A stretch of DNA of 64,000 bases from the NCBI GenBank assembly GCA_020638455.1, contig JACKIK010000002.1, positions 889,695 through 953,694 of the forward strand, in the 5' to 3' direction. The notes below the pieces were generated by a model that was not told the DNA's origin, ran no database searches, and saw only the letters and a program-made list of their open reading frames with translations. This document shows, piece after piece, positions 44,450 to 56,316 of this stretch. Source of the stretch: Hyphomonas sp. (GTDB lineage: Bacteria; Pseudomonadota; Alphaproteobacteria; Caulobacterales; Hyphomonadaceae). The position numbers and the translations under genes were made by a program. Each line of letters begins with the position of its first letter. The first letter of the stretch is position 1.

Positions 44450-45085
44450 ATGACCAAGATGACGACCGACGAGCGCGACGACCTGAAGATGTGGGCCCGC
44501 ATCCATGTCCGCGGCGGCTTTGAGCCGCTGGAAGAGATCGAGGAGATTCTCCTTGATTATGCTCAGGATTTCCGGTCCCCTCTGACGGAACGGGAGCGCC
44601 AGATCGAGGTCCGCAACGCCCTCATCCAGACCGTCTCGGCCCTCGTGCAGGAGCAGGAATCCTGGCCCGTGCTGACCGATTTTGACCGGCTCGAACTCGC
44701 CTTCGACATGCTCGAGGACGAGGACATCGTCGCGCGGCAGCATTTCACCTGCTGCGGCACCTGCGGTGCCGCCGAAATCGGGGCTGAAATCGAGGACTAT
44801 GAGGACCTCGGCCGCGATGCGCACGGCTATGTCTTCTTCCACCAGCAGGACACCGAGAGCGCCGTCGAGAGCGGCAGCCTCTACATCTCCTACGGTGCCG
44901 CAGACCCGGAGGCGGACACCGCCGCGTCCATCGCCATCGGCCAGCGGCTGTTCGATGTCCTCACGAAAGTCGGCCTGAAGCCGATCTGGGACGGCAAGAT
45001 CAATCACCGCGTCGGAGTCGCCATCGACTGGAAGCGCCGCTGGGAGGGCGCCCTGCCCAAGCCGATCAAGCGATGGTTCTACTGA
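44450..45085 (+). CDS. DUF6891-like cytoplasmic protein of unknown function
   Basis: 211 residues, acidic, no signal or membrane segment. The central part has the cysteine cluster FTCCGTCGAAEIG followed by DAHGYVFFHQQDTESAV and LYISYGA, which I associate with the DUF6891 family; the C-terminus ends KPIWDGKINHRVGVAIDWKRRW. The CCxxC could bind metal. The ATG at 44450 has no clear Shine-Dalgarno site; ATG 44459 is an alternative. It is divergent from gshA; no functional link is shown. Confidence 0.75.
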   Translation: MTKMTTDERDDLKMWARIHVRGGFEPLEEIEEILLDYAQDFRSPLTERERQIEVRNALIQTVSALVQEQESWPVLTDFDRLELAFDMLEDEDIVARQHFTCCGTCGAAEIGAEIEDYEDLGRDAHGYVFFHQQDTESAVESGSLYISYGAADPEADTAASIAIGQRLFDVLTKVGLKPIWDGKINHRVGVAIDWKRRWEGALPKPIKRWFY

Positions 45086-45128
45086 ATCCCGTCCTGCGGC
45101 AACGCAATACCGGCGGGGGCATATCCGG

Positions 45129-45698
45129 GTGAACTGGACAGAAATCGCAGGTTTCGTCACAGGCGCCGTTTGCGTATGGCTGGTGGTGATCCGGAATATC
45201 TGGAACTTCCCGGTCGGGATCGCGAACTACGTCTTCTTCTTCGTGCTGTTCACCCAGTCGGGCCTGTACGCCGATGCGGGCCTGCAGGTCATCTACACCG
45301 GCCTTGCGCTTTATGGTTGGTATTCCTGGCTCTACGGCGCCGAGGACCATTCGGCGCTCACCGTGCACAATCCGACCCCGCCGCAGTTCATCGCCTGTCT
45401 CGCCGCCGTCGGCATCATCTGGGCCGCGATCCAGTTCGGCCTGCACCGCTGGACGAACTCGACGGTCGCCGGCTGGGACGCGCTCACCACCGCGCTCAGC
45501 CTCGTCGCGCAGTTCATGCTGTCGCGCAAGTGGATCGCCAACTGGTGGCTGTGGATCGTGGCGGACCTCGTCTATATCCCGCTCTACGCCTACAAGGGGC
45601 TGTGGCTGACAGCGGGCCTGTACGGCATCTTCCTCGGCATGTGCATCGTCGGCCTGATCGAGTGGCGCCGCGCCCGCAGCGCACCCGTCCCCGCCTAG
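45129..45698 (+). CDS. pnuC: Nicotinamide mononucleotide/riboside transporter PnuC
   Basis: 189 residues with about seven membrane helices, read from a GTG at 45129. The family pattern VIRNIWNFPVGIANYVFFFVLF, YADAGLQVIYTGLALYGWY and MLSRKWIANWWLWIVADLVYIPLYAYKGLW identifies PnuC, which takes up nicotinamide riboside for NAD synthesis. No NadR kinase gene is adjacent and no recognisable riboswitch is upstream. The end overlaps rsmE by 4 bp on the other strand. Confidence 0.93.
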   Translation: MNWTEIAGFVTGAVCVWLVVIRNIWNFPVGIANYVFFFVLFTQSGLYADAGLQVIYTGLALYGWYSWLYGAEDHSALTVHNPTPPQFIACLAAVGIIWAAIQFGLHRWTNSTVAGWDALTTALSLVAQFMLSRKWIANWWLWIVADLVYIPLYAYKGLWLTAGLYGIFLGMCIVGLIEWRRARSAPVPA

Positions 45699-46465
45699 CG
45701 CCAGTCCCCCCGCAGCGCCTGCCAGACTGACAACGCGGCCACCACGGCCGTCTCCGCCCGCAGGATACGCGGCCCGAGGTTGACGGGGCGCGTGTCGTCC
45801 CGGCTTCGCAGCCAGCTGCGCTCCTCGGGCGTGAAGCCACCTTCCGGCCCGATCAGGATCGCGACCGGCGCCGCTTCAAGGCCCCGTAGCACATCGGCAA
45901 TCGGCCCTGCCCGGCCCGCCTCGCCGCCCCAGGGCGCCTCCGCCTCATCACCGGCCTCGTCGCAGAAGATCACCAGCGTGCCGGGCGCAAGGCCATCCAG
46001 CGCCGCGGCGACGGGCTGCTGGTCAGTCATCTCCGGCAGGTCGAGCCGCTCGGTCTGCTCGGCAGCTTCCAGCGCGATCTTGTGGAACCGGTCGAGCCGT
46101 ACCGTCCGCGTCTGCGTCCGGTCCGTCAGCACCGGGCAGATGCGCGCGGCGCCCAGCTCCGTCGCCTTCTCGACAATGAAATCCGTCTCGGCCTTCTTCA
46201 CCGGCGCGAACAGCAGCACAGGCGCATTTGCCGGCGGCGCAGGCTGCGCACGCATCCGACGTACCGGCACAAGCTCCGCCCGCTTGCCCTGCACCGCGGC
46301 GATCTCGGCGGCCCACTCCCCGTCACGCCCGTTGAACACACGCACCGGCGCGCCCACCTGAAGGCGGAGGACGCGCAGCAGATAGTTCGACTGCTCGTCA
46401 TCGAGCGCGAAGGCGCGGCCATCGGTCAGGTCGTGCGTGACGAAGAGTCGGGGCGTGGTGCTCAT
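45695..46465 (-). CDS. rsmE: 16S rRNA (uracil1498-N3)-methyltransferase
   Basis: 256 residues. A PUA-like N-terminal domain (TPRLFVTHDLTDGRAFALDDEQSNYLLRVLR) precedes a SPOUT knotted methyltransferase domain, with the SAM-binding knot LIGPEGGFTPEE and LGPRILRAETAVVAALS near the C-terminus. It methylates U1498 of 16S rRNA. Length and architecture are standard. It diverges from the aldehyde dehydrogenase gene across 50 bp. Confidence 0.94.
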   Translation of the reverse strand: MSTTPRLFVTHDLTDGRAFALDDEQSNYLLRVLRLQVGAPVRVFNGRDGEWAAEIAAVQGKRAELVPVRRMRAQPAPPANAPVLLFAPVKKAETDFIVEKATELGAARICPVLTDRTQTRTVRLDRFHKIALEAAEQTERLDLPEMTDQQPVAAALDGLAPGTLVIFCDEAGDEAEAPWGGEAGRAGPIADVLRGLEAAPVAILIGPEGGFTPEERSWLRSRDDTRPVNLGPRILRAETAVVAALSVWQALRGDWR

Positions 46466-46515
46466 CCGCGCGGGTATAGTCCGAGCCTTGCCTCAGGTTA
46501 AGTCAGGAGCCCAAC

Positions 46516-47889
46516 ATGGCAGACAAGCAGGTGCATTCGATCAACCCGGCCACGGGCGACGTGATCGAGACATTTGCCCCGCTCACCGGCGCCGGCATTG
46601 AATCCGCCCTTGCCAAAGCCGAAGACCGCTTCCGTTCGTGGCGGCGCGTGCCGCTGGACGAGCGCGCGGCATTGATGAACGGCGCGGCGGAGGTGCTGGA
46701 GGCAAAACTTGAGCTCTACGCCCGTGACATCACGCTCGAAATGGGCAAGCCGATCACGCAGGCCGAGGCGGAAGTGAAGAAGTGCGCCGCCGCCTGCCGC
46801 CACTACGCAGCCCATGCCGGCGCTTACATGCGCGACGAGACCGTCCAGACCGAGGCTCACCGTGCCTTTGTCCGCCACCTGCCCATCGGCCCTGTGCTGG
46901 CGGTGATGCCGTGGAACTTCCCCTTCTGGCAGGTCTTCCGCTTTGCGGCCCCCGCCCTGATGGCGGGCAATGTCGGCCTGCTGAAGCACGCGTCGAATGT
47001 CTGGCGCTCGGCGCTGAACATCGAAGACGTGTTCCGCAGCGCCGGATTTCCGGAGGGCTGCTTCCAGACCCTGCTGATAGGTGCGTCCGATGTGGAAGGC
47101 GTCATCCGCGATGCCCGCGTGAAAGCCGTAACGCTCACCGGCTCCGGCCCGGCCGGACGCAGCGTCGCCGCCATTGCCGGCGACAGCCTCAAGCCCAGCC
47201 TGCTCGAACTCGGCGGCTCCGACGCCTTCATCGTCATGCCCTCCGCCGACCTCGACAAGGCCGTGAAGACGGCGGTGACGGCGCGCATCCAGAACTCTGG
47301 CCAGTCCTGCATCGCCGGCAAGCGCTTCTTCGTCCACGCCGATATCCACGATGCCTTCACCGAGCGCTATGTCACCGCCTTCGGCGCCCTGAAAGTCGGC
47401 GATCCGATGAAGAAAGACACCGATGTCGGCCCGCTCGCGACGCTGAAGATCCGGGACGAGCTGGCCGATCAGGTGGACCGCTCGTTGAAGGGTGGAGCGA
47501 CTCGCCTGACGCGCGAACGCATCGTGCCGGGCAAGGGCGCCTGGTACGCTCCAGCCATCCTCGCCGAAGCCCATTCCGGCACGCCCTCGGCGGATGAGGA
47601 AATGTTCGGCCCGGTCGCCAATCTGTGGAAAGTCCCGAGCCTCGACGACGCCATCGCCCGCGCCAATCGCAGCGTCTTCGGCCTCGGCTCTGTCCTGTTT
47701 TCAAACGAGGAATCGGAGATCGACCAGGCCGTGCGGGAGCTGGAGGCAGGTGCGACGTTCATCAACTCGATGGTCGCCTCCGACCCTCGCCTCCCCTTCG
47801 GCGGTATCAAGGAATCGGGCTATGGCCGCGAACTCGCCGCCGATGGCCTGCGGGCCTTCATGAACCGCAAGACCGTGTCCATCGCCTGA
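46516..47889 (+). CDS. NAD(P)-dependent succinate-semialdehyde/aldehyde dehydrogenase
   Basis: 457 residues, aldehyde dehydrogenase superfamily. Catalytic C265 lies in NSGQSCIAGKRF and the general base E231 in LLELGGSDAF; the Rossmann-type VTLTGSGPAGRSVA is present. The short length and MPWNFPFWQVFRFAAPALMAGN resemble the GabD/YneI (Sad) succinate-semialdehyde branch, but substrate assignment by eye is uncertain. AGGAG lies 7 bp before the ATG. It is followed by ubiA after 49 bp. Confidence 0.9.
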   Translation: MADKQVHSINPATGDVIETFAPLTGAGIESALAKAEDRFRSWRRVPLDERAALMNGAAEVLEAKLELYARDITLEMGKPITQAEAEVKKCAAACRHYAAHAGAYMRDETVQTEAHRAFVRHLPIGPVLAVMPWNFPFWQVFRFAAPALMAGNVGLLKHASNVWRSALNIEDVFRSAGFPEGCFQTLLIGASDVEGVIRDARVKAVTLTGSGPAGRSVAAIAGDSLKPSLLELGGSDAFIVMPSADLDKAVKTAVTARIQNSGQSCIAGKRFFVHADIHDAFTERYVTAFGALKVGDPMKKDTDVGPLATLKIRDELADQVDRSLKGGATRLTRERIVPGKGAWYAPAILAEAHSGTPSADEEMFGPVANLWKVPSLDDAIARANRSVFGLGSVLFSNEESEIDQAVRELEAGATFINSMVASDPRLPFGGIKESGYGRELAADGLRAFMNRKTVSIA

Positions 47890-47938
47890 CAGGTGCACTC
47901 TACTGTTGGCACCGGGAATCCACGATATAAACACCGCC

Positions 47939-49093
47939 ATGGCCGAAACGAACGCGCTTCCCGCTGACACCGCCCTGCCGGGCTGGCTTTCCAGCCTGCC
48001 GCCGACGGTGCAGCCCTACGCCATGCTGGCACGGTGGGACCGCCCGGTCGGCATCTGGCTGCTGTGGCTTCCCTGCGTGATCGGCCTTGCCTTTGCGCGC
48101 CTGCGTTCCGGCTCCGGCCTTCACCTCGTGGACTTCGCATGGGCGCTGCTGTTCCTTGTCGGTGCCATTGCCATGCGCGGGGCCGGCTGCACCTGGAACG
48201 ACATCACCGACAGGGATATCGACGGCGAAGTCGAGCGCACGGCCAAACGCCCCCTGCCTGCCGGTCTCGTCACCCTCGGCGAAGCGCACATCTTCCTCGG
48301 CATCCAGCTCGCCGTCGGCTTCCTCGTCTGGCTGTGCCTGCCGGGCGACGCGAAGATTGTTGCCCTGCTGTCGATCCCGCTGGTCGTCGTGTACCCGTAC
48401 ATGAAGCGCTTCATCTGGTGGCCGCAGGCCTGGCTCGGTGCGACCTTCAACTGGGGCGTCTTTGTCGGCGTCGCCACGGCCGGCCTGATCGGCGTGCCGA
48501 CGCTGATCCTTTATATCGGCCTCGCTTTCTGGACCGTCGGCTACGACACCATCTACGCCCTGCAGGACCGTGAGGACGACGCACTAGTCGGCGTCAAGTC
48601 GACCGCCCGCCTATTCGGCAAGCATGCCGTGCTCTACAGCTTCTTCTTCTACATCGGCGCTGCCGCGCTGATCGCCGCCGCCGCGGCCCTGCAAGGCGCC
48701 GGACGCATGGGCGCGATCACGGCACTCGCCTTTCTTTTCCACGCGACAACGCAGGTCACACGGCTGCGCGGTTCGGCTGAGCGCCATGCGCTCGCCGTGT
48801 TCAAGTCGAATGTCTGGGCGGGCACGCTTGTCGCCCTCGGCTTCTCGATTGCCGCGATGCTGCCGGAGCCGAAAACGAAATCCCTGTTCGCGGAACCGGA
48901 GATCGTCCAGGGCGGCAAACCGGACAAGGTCAAGCTCCCCTTCGGCCTCGAAATCCGCAAGGATGGCCGCAAGCGGCCCGGCGAGACATGGATGCTCAGC
49001 GACGTCCGCCGTGCCCTCGCCAAGGACGGCATCGCCGTTCCCGAACCCGCTCCGGACCAGCCCGACGCGACGGAAAGCCCGCCCACAGAGTGA
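47939..49093 (+). CDS. ubiA: 4-hydroxybenzoate polyprenyltransferase UbiA with C-terminal extension
   Basis: 384 residues from the ATG at 47939. It prenylates 4-hydroxybenzoate in ubiquinone synthesis. The two aspartate motifs are NDITDRDID (87-95) and DREDD (210-214), with TAKRPLPAG between. About nine hydrophobic helices fill residues 35-308. UbiA is usually about 290-310 residues; here a soluble tail of about 75 residues follows (310-384, FGLEIRKDGRKRPGETWMLSDVRRALAKDG, then an acidic proline-rich end). The tail has no motif I recognise. Confidence 0.93.
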   Translation: MAETNALPADTALPGWLSSLPPTVQPYAMLARWDRPVGIWLLWLPCVIGLAFARLRSGSGLHLVDFAWALLFLVGAIAMRGAGCTWNDITDRDIDGEVERTAKRPLPAGLVTLGEAHIFLGIQLAVGFLVWLCLPGDAKIVALLSIPLVVVYPYMKRFIWWPQAWLGATFNWGVFVGVATAGLIGVPTLILYIGLAFWTVGYDTIYALQDREDDALVGVKSTARLFGKHAVLYSFFFYIGAAALIAAAAALQGAGRMGAITALAFLFHATTQVTRLRGSAERHALAVFKSNVWAGTLVALGFSIAAMLPEPKTKSLFAEPEIVQGGKPDKVKLPFGLEIRKDGRKRPGETWMLSDVRRALAKDGIAVPEPAPDQPDATESPPTE

Positions 49094-49124
49094 CGCGCCC
49101 GGCATCTTCGCGTAAGGTGCCTGC

Positions 49125-50084
49125 ATGGCTGCTGCTGCCCGAGTCCGCCCGCTGGACCTGTTTTCCCGTGAGGAATGGGAACGCCTTTCCGCGCGCAATG
49201 ACTGGATGGGTCCGCTCCTCGTGCTGCACGCCTGGGCCGTAATCGCCGGCGCCATCGCGCTTGCCATCTGGCAGCCATTCTTGATTCCGCTGTCGGTCAT
49301 GCTGGTTGGCGCACGCCAGCTTGGCCTCTCCATCCTGATGCACGACGCCGCCCATGGCGCGCTGCATTCGAACCGGGCGGTGAACGACTTCCTCGGCCAG
49401 TGGCTCTGCGGCGCCCCGGTCGGCGCGCACCTCGTCAACTACCGCAACTACCACCTGCAGCATCACAAATTCGCCCAGCAGCCGGAAGACCCCGATCTCG
49501 GCCTGTCCGCCCCCTTCCCCATCACCAGAGCGTCGCTGCGCCGCAAGATCGTCCGTGACCTGACAGGGCAGACATACTTCAAGCAGCGCCGGAACCAGTT
49601 CGCCAATGCGTTCGGTATCGGCATCAAGCCGGGCCCCGGCGCGGCAAACCGCATGCAGGGCGCCCGCGAAGCCGTCTTCCCGATGATCGGGACCAATCTC
49701 GTCCTCTTCGCCATCCTCGCGGCGAGCGGCCACTGGTGGGCCTATTTCGTGCTGTGGCTGCTGCCCATGGCGACATGGATGATGATGATCACCCGTATCC
49801 GCAATATCGCCGAGCACGCCGTCGTACCGGACAATGCCGACCCGATGCGCCACGCACGCACCACGCTGGCCAATCCGCTCGAAGGCCTGCTGCTGGCGCC
49901 CTACTGGGTCAACTATCACTGCGAGCACCACATGTTCATGCACGTTCCCTGCTATCGCCTCGGCGTCGCCCATCGTGCGCTCGCCCGCAAAGGAATTACC
50001 GACAGGATGGAGGTCCGGCACGGATATCTCTGTGTGCTGAGAATGGCCGCCAGCAAGCCCGACGCGGTGGCGGTGCCGGCATGA
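49125..50084 (+). CDS. Membrane fatty acid desaturase-type di-iron hydroxylase
   Basis: 319 residues with four main hydrophobic segments. The three histidine boxes of the membrane desaturase superfamily are present: H73-DAA-H77, H110-LQ-HH114 and H265-CE-HH269. These bind a di-iron centre that desaturates or hydroxylates an acyl or other lipid substrate. Substrate unknown. The stop overlaps the ATG of the DsbA-like gene (ATGA), beginning a run of tightly packed genes up to 51973. Confidence 0.9.
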   Translation: MAAAARVRPLDLFSREEWERLSARNDWMGPLLVLHAWAVIAGAIALAIWQPFLIPLSVMLVGARQLGLSILMHDAAHGALHSNRAVNDFLGQWLCGAPVGAHLVNYRNYHLQHHKFAQQPEDPDLGLSAPFPITRASLRRKIVRDLTGQTYFKQRRNQFANAFGIGIKPGPGAANRMQGAREAVFPMIGTNLVLFAILAASGHWWAYFVLWLLPMATWMMMITRIRNIAEHAVVPDNADPMRHARTTLANPLEGLLLAPYWVNYHCEHHMFMHVPCYRLGVAHRALARKGITDRMEVRHGYLCVLRMAASKPDAVAVPA

Positions 50085-50737
50085 GCGTCGTTATCGAAAT
50101 GGTCTCCGATCTCGTCTGCCCCTGGTGCTGGCTGGGCAAGCACCGGATCGAGGCGGCGATCGCCATGGTGCCGGAGGTGAACGTCCAGCTCCTGTTCCGC
50201 CCCTACGAACTGGACCCGACCATCCCGGCCGGCGGTGTCGACTACAAGGACTATATGCGCAAGGCCTTCAGCTCCCCCGAAGCCAAGGAACGCTCCGGCG
50301 CCATGCGCCAGGCCCTGGTCGACTATGGCGAAGCCGAAGGCATCCCCTACCGCTTCGACGAAATCACCCGCCGCCCGAACAGTTTCGACGCCCACCGCAT
50401 CGTCCACTGGGCCCAGGGCCAGCACAAGGGCGGCGCCGCGAAGGAAGCGCTGTTCCGCGCCTTCTTCCATGACGGCCGGGACATCGGCGACCATGGCGTG
50501 CTGGTCGACATCGCCCGCCAGATCGACCTCGACCCCACCATCGTCGCAGACCTCCTCGCCACCGACGCCGACGTGGTGACCATCCGGGCCGAGGAGAAAT
50601 TCTTCCGCGAACTCGGCGTCGGCGGCGTGCCGACCTTCATCGCCAACCGCCAGTTCGCCGCGCAGGGCGCCGAGACGGCGGAGAAGCTCGCCAGATTCAT
50701 CCGCCACGCGGCGGACCATCCCCCGCAGGCCGCATGA
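50081..50737 (+). CDS. DsbA-family oxidoreductase (FrnE-like)
   Basis: 218 residues, cytoplasmic because no signal peptide is seen. Thioredoxin fold with helical insertion; the active site is C13-P-W-C16 (SDLVCPWCWLGK), and the cis-proline loop is GVGGVPTFI. This matches the FrnE/2-hydroxychromene isomerase-like branch of the DsbA family. The exact role is unknown. It overlaps both neighbours by 4 bp, so all are probably translated together. Confidence 0.88.
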   Translation: MSVVIEMVSDLVCPWCWLGKHRIEAAIAMVPEVNVQLLFRPYELDPTIPAGGVDYKDYMRKAFSSPEAKERSGAMRQALVDYGEAEGIPYRFDEITRRPNSFDAHRIVHWAQGQHKGGAAKEALFRAFFHDGRDIGDHGVLVDIARQIDLDPTIVADLLATDADVVTIRAEEKFFRELGVGGVPTFIANRQFAAQGAETAEKLARFIRHAADHPPQAA

Positions 50738-51525
50738 GCACGCTCGTCAGCACCGGGATCGACGGCCGGATCGCCACCGTACGCTTCGACACCGGCACCC
50801 GCGCCAACGCCCTCAGCCAGCAGCTCATGCAGGACCTCACCGAAGCGGCCCTGCAGTTCCACGATGCCCCTGACATCTCCGCCGTCATCCTCACCGGTCG
50901 CGCCGATCAGTTCTCGATGGGCGCGGACCTGAAGGACCCGGCCGGTACGGCTGCCGCAAAATCTTCCCTCCGGGAACGGAGGATCCTGCTGCGCCGCGGC
51001 CCGCGCATGTGCGAGGCGTGGGAGAATATCGACGCACTCACGATTTGCGCCATCGAAGGCTGGTGCGTCGGCGGCGGCGCGGCACTCGCCACCTCCTGCG
51101 ACCTGCGTGTCGCGGCGGACAATGCCATGTTCTACGTGCCGGAGGTCGAACGCGGCATGAACATGAGCTGGGGCTCCATCCCCCGCTTCGTCGCGCTGGT
51201 CGGCCCGGCCCGCGCCAAGCGCATTGCGGGCCTCTGCGAAAAGGTCGACGCGTCCACGGCCCTCGCCTGGGGCCTCTACGACCATGTCGTGCCGCCCGGC
51301 GCCAGCGTCACGAAGGCCCGTGAAATCGCCGAGGCCGCCGCGAAGCTGCCGCCGACGGCGCTGAAGATGGTCAAGCAGGACGTCAACATCGCCGCCCTCG
51401 CGCTTGCCCGTGCCACGGCGCACCGCGACCTGGAAGCCTTCGCGCTCCTTCAGCGTTCCGACGATTTCCGCGAAGGCATCAAGGCTTTCTTCGAGGGGCG
51501 CGATCCGGAGTTCACGGGAGACTGA
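50734..51525 (+). CDS. Enoyl-CoA hydratase/isomerase family protein
   Basis: 263 residues, crotonase fold. The oxyanion-hole segments are QFSMGADLKDP and EGWCVGGGAALATSCDLRVAADNAMF, followed by PEVERGMNMSWGSIPRFVALVGPARAKRI. Members act on acyl-CoA thioesters in fatty-acid or aromatic degradation. The exact reaction cannot be told. It starts inside the end of the DsbA-like gene (4-bp overlap). Confidence 0.9.
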   Translation: MSTLVSTGIDGRIATVRFDTGTRANALSQQLMQDLTEAALQFHDAPDISAVILTGRADQFSMGADLKDPAGTAAAKSSLRERRILLRRGPRMCEAWENIDALTICAIEGWCVGGGAALATSCDLRVAADNAMFYVPEVERGMNMSWGSIPRFVALVGPARAKRIAGLCEKVDASTALAWGLYDHVVPPGASVTKAREIAEAAAKLPPTALKMVKQDVNIAALALARATAHRDLEAFALLQRSDDFREGIKAFFEGRDPEFTGD

Positions 51526-51529
51526 TGCG

Positions 51530-51973
51530 ATGCGCTGGCTGATTCCGCCCCGGCTGCTGATCGGTCTCGGCGCCCTGATGATTGCCGCCAACTGGCTGTT
51601 TCCCATCCGCCACCTGATCGGCCCGCCCTGGACGCTCGGCGGCATCGCCCTGATGGCACTCGGCTTCGCCATGGCGCTCGCCATCGCGCGCCGCTTCAAG
51701 CGCGTCGATACGGAAATCAACACCTTCAAGACACCCCGCAAGCTGCAGACGGATGGCCTGTTCGCCCTGACGCGCAACCCGATCTATCTCGGCATGTTGC
51801 TGTTCCTCTCCGGCCTTGCCGTGCTGCTCGGCAGCGCCGTCGTCTGGTTCGGGCCGCTGATCTTCTTCCTCGCTGCGAACTTCTGGTACATTCCGCATGA
51901 AGAAGAAAAGGCCGCCGAGCATTTCGGCGGCCCTTATCTGGACTACAAAAAGAAAGTGCGCCGCTGGCTCTAG
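51530..51973 (+). CDS. Isoprenylcysteine carboxyl methyltransferase-family membrane protein
   Basis: 147 residues, about four membrane helices, from the ATG at 51530, 4 bp after the previous stop. FKTPRKLQTDGLFALTRNPIYLGMLLFLSGLAVLLGS and the C-terminal YIPHEEEKAAEHFGGPYLDYKKKVRRWL are the conserved SAM- and substrate-binding regions of the ICMT/PEMT-like superfamily. Bacterial members methylate unknown small or lipid substrates. The end overlaps atpC by 4 bp on the opposite strand. Confidence 0.85.
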   Translation: MRWLIPPRLLIGLGALMIAANWLFPIRHLIGPPWTLGGIALMALGFAMALAIARRFKRVDTEINTFKTPRKLQTDGLFALTRNPIYLGMLLFLSGLAVLLGSAVVWFGPLIFFLAANFWYIPHEEEKAAEHFGGPYLDYKKKVRRWL

Positions 51974-52377
51974 TGCACGAGGGCCGCTTTCAGGCTTTCG
52001 AGATAGTCGAAATGCGCCTGCAGTGTCGCGCGCTCGGAGCTGTCCTTGTCGAGCGACTGGATCTTCAGAAGCGTCGCTTCCATCTCCGCCTGCACTTCGT
52101 CGAGCTTCACGTCCTCAAGGACGCGCGCTTCCTCGGCGAGGATGGTCAGACCGGCCGGCGTCACGTCAGCAAATCCGCCGCGCACGAAGATGCGCATCTT
52201 CACGTGATCGCCTTCCAGCACGCGCACCACGCCGTTGCGCAGCGTCGTCATGAACGGCGCATGATTCACCAGCACGCCGAACTCACCGTCCGTACCCGGA
52301 GCGATGACATGATCGACATCGCCGGAGAACAGCTCTTTCGCCGGCGAAACGAGCGAGAAGTGGAGTTTGTCGGCCAT
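51970..52377 (-). CDS. atpC: ATP synthase F1 epsilon subunit
   Basis: 135 residues. The N-terminal beta-sandwich (LHFSLVSPAKELFSGDVDHVIAPGTDGEFGVLVNHAPFMTTLRNGVV) is typical, followed by the helical hairpin. It is the rotor subunit linking gamma to the c-ring and regulates ATP hydrolysis. Last gene of atpHAGDC, 13 bp after atpD. Confidence 0.95.
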   Translation of the reverse strand: MADKLHFSLVSPAKELFSGDVDHVIAPGTDGEFGVLVNHAPFMTTLRNGVVRVLEGDHVKMRIFVRGGFADVTPAGLTILAEEARVLEDVKLDEVQAEMEATLLKIQSLDKDSSERATLQAHFDYLESLKAALVH

Positions 52378-52390
52378 CAGTCCTGTCCGC

Positions 52391-53815
<1,425 letters not shown>

Positions 53816-53854
53816 GCGGGTCGTCTCCTTTGGAGCGGGAATCTTCTACAGGGT

Positions 53855-54733
53855 CTAGAGCGCCTCGGCGCCCGAAATAATCTCGATCAGTTCCTTGGTG
53901 ATCTGGGCCTGGCGTGCGCGGTTGTATTGCAGCGACAGGCGGTCGATCATGTCACCGGCGTTCCGCGTGGCGTTGTCCATCGCGGTCATCTGGCTGGCAT
54001 AGAAACCGGCCGCGCTTTCCAGCATGGCCGACAGGATCTGCGTGTTGATGTAACGCGGCAGCAGCGTCGCGAGGATGTCGCTCTCCGACGGCTCGTAGCG
54101 ATAGATCGAGCCGGAAAGCTCCACCGTCTCGGCATCGGCCGGTGCGGCAGCCGGGATCAGCTGCTGGGCAACCGGCACCTGGCTCAGCACGTTCTTGAAC
54201 TGCGAATAGATCAGCGTCGCGACATCGAACTCACCGGCATCGAAGCGGCGCGTCAGGCCGAGGCCGACGGCCAGCGCCGACTCGGTATAGTCGCCGCCCT
54301 TCACGCCGGACAGGTCAACATGCGCCAGGAACAGGTTGCTGTAATCGCGCGCCAGCTGTTCGCGGCCCTTCTTGCCGATCGTGACCAGCTTCACCGTCTT
54401 GCCCTCGGCCAGAAGGTCGCTGATCGTCTGCTTGGCCAGTTTCACCGTGTACGAGTTGAAGCCGCCGGCGAGGCCCCGCTCTGCCGTCATCACGATGACG
54501 AGGTGGGTCTGGTCGCTGCCGGTGCCGGTCAGCAGTTTCGGGCCGCCGGCGCCGGCCGAGGCCGACAGGTTTGCCAGTACCGACGCCATGCGCTGGGCAT
54601 ACGGCCGCGCCGCCGTCGCGGAATCCTGCGCCCGCTTCAGCTTGGCCGCGGCCACCATCTGCATGGCCTTGGTGATCTTCTGCGTGGATTTCACGCTGGA
54701 GATCCGGTTTTTCAGGTCCTTCAAGCTGGGCAT
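53855..54733 (-). CDS. atpG: ATP synthase F1 gamma subunit
   Basis: 292 residues, the central rotor shaft. The N-terminal coiled coil (SLKDLKNRISSVKSTQKITKAMQMVAAAKLKRAQ) and the C-terminal AMDNATRNAGDMIDRLSLQYNRARQAQITKELIEIISGAEAL are diagnostic. It lies between atpA (35 bp) and atpD (39 bp). Normal length. Confidence 0.97.
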   Translation of the reverse strand: MPSLKDLKNRISSVKSTQKITKAMQMVAAAKLKRAQDSATAARPYAQRMASVLANLSASAGAGGPKLLTGTGSDQTHLVIVMTAERGLAGGFNSYTVKLAKQTISDLLAEGKTVKLVTIGKKGREQLARDYSNLFLAHVDLSGVKGGDYTESALAVGLGLTRRFDAGEFDVATLIYSQFKNVLSQVPVAQQLIPAAAPADAETVELSGSIYRYEPSESDILATLLPRYINTQILSAMLESAAGFYASQMTAMDNATRNAGDMIDRLSLQYNRARQAQITKELIEIISGAEAL

Positions 54734-54768
54734 GTCAGGCCTTCCAGTTCGTGCTCAGTCTCGTCGGC

Positions 54769-56312
<1,544 letters not shown>

Positions 56313-56316
<4 letters not shown>

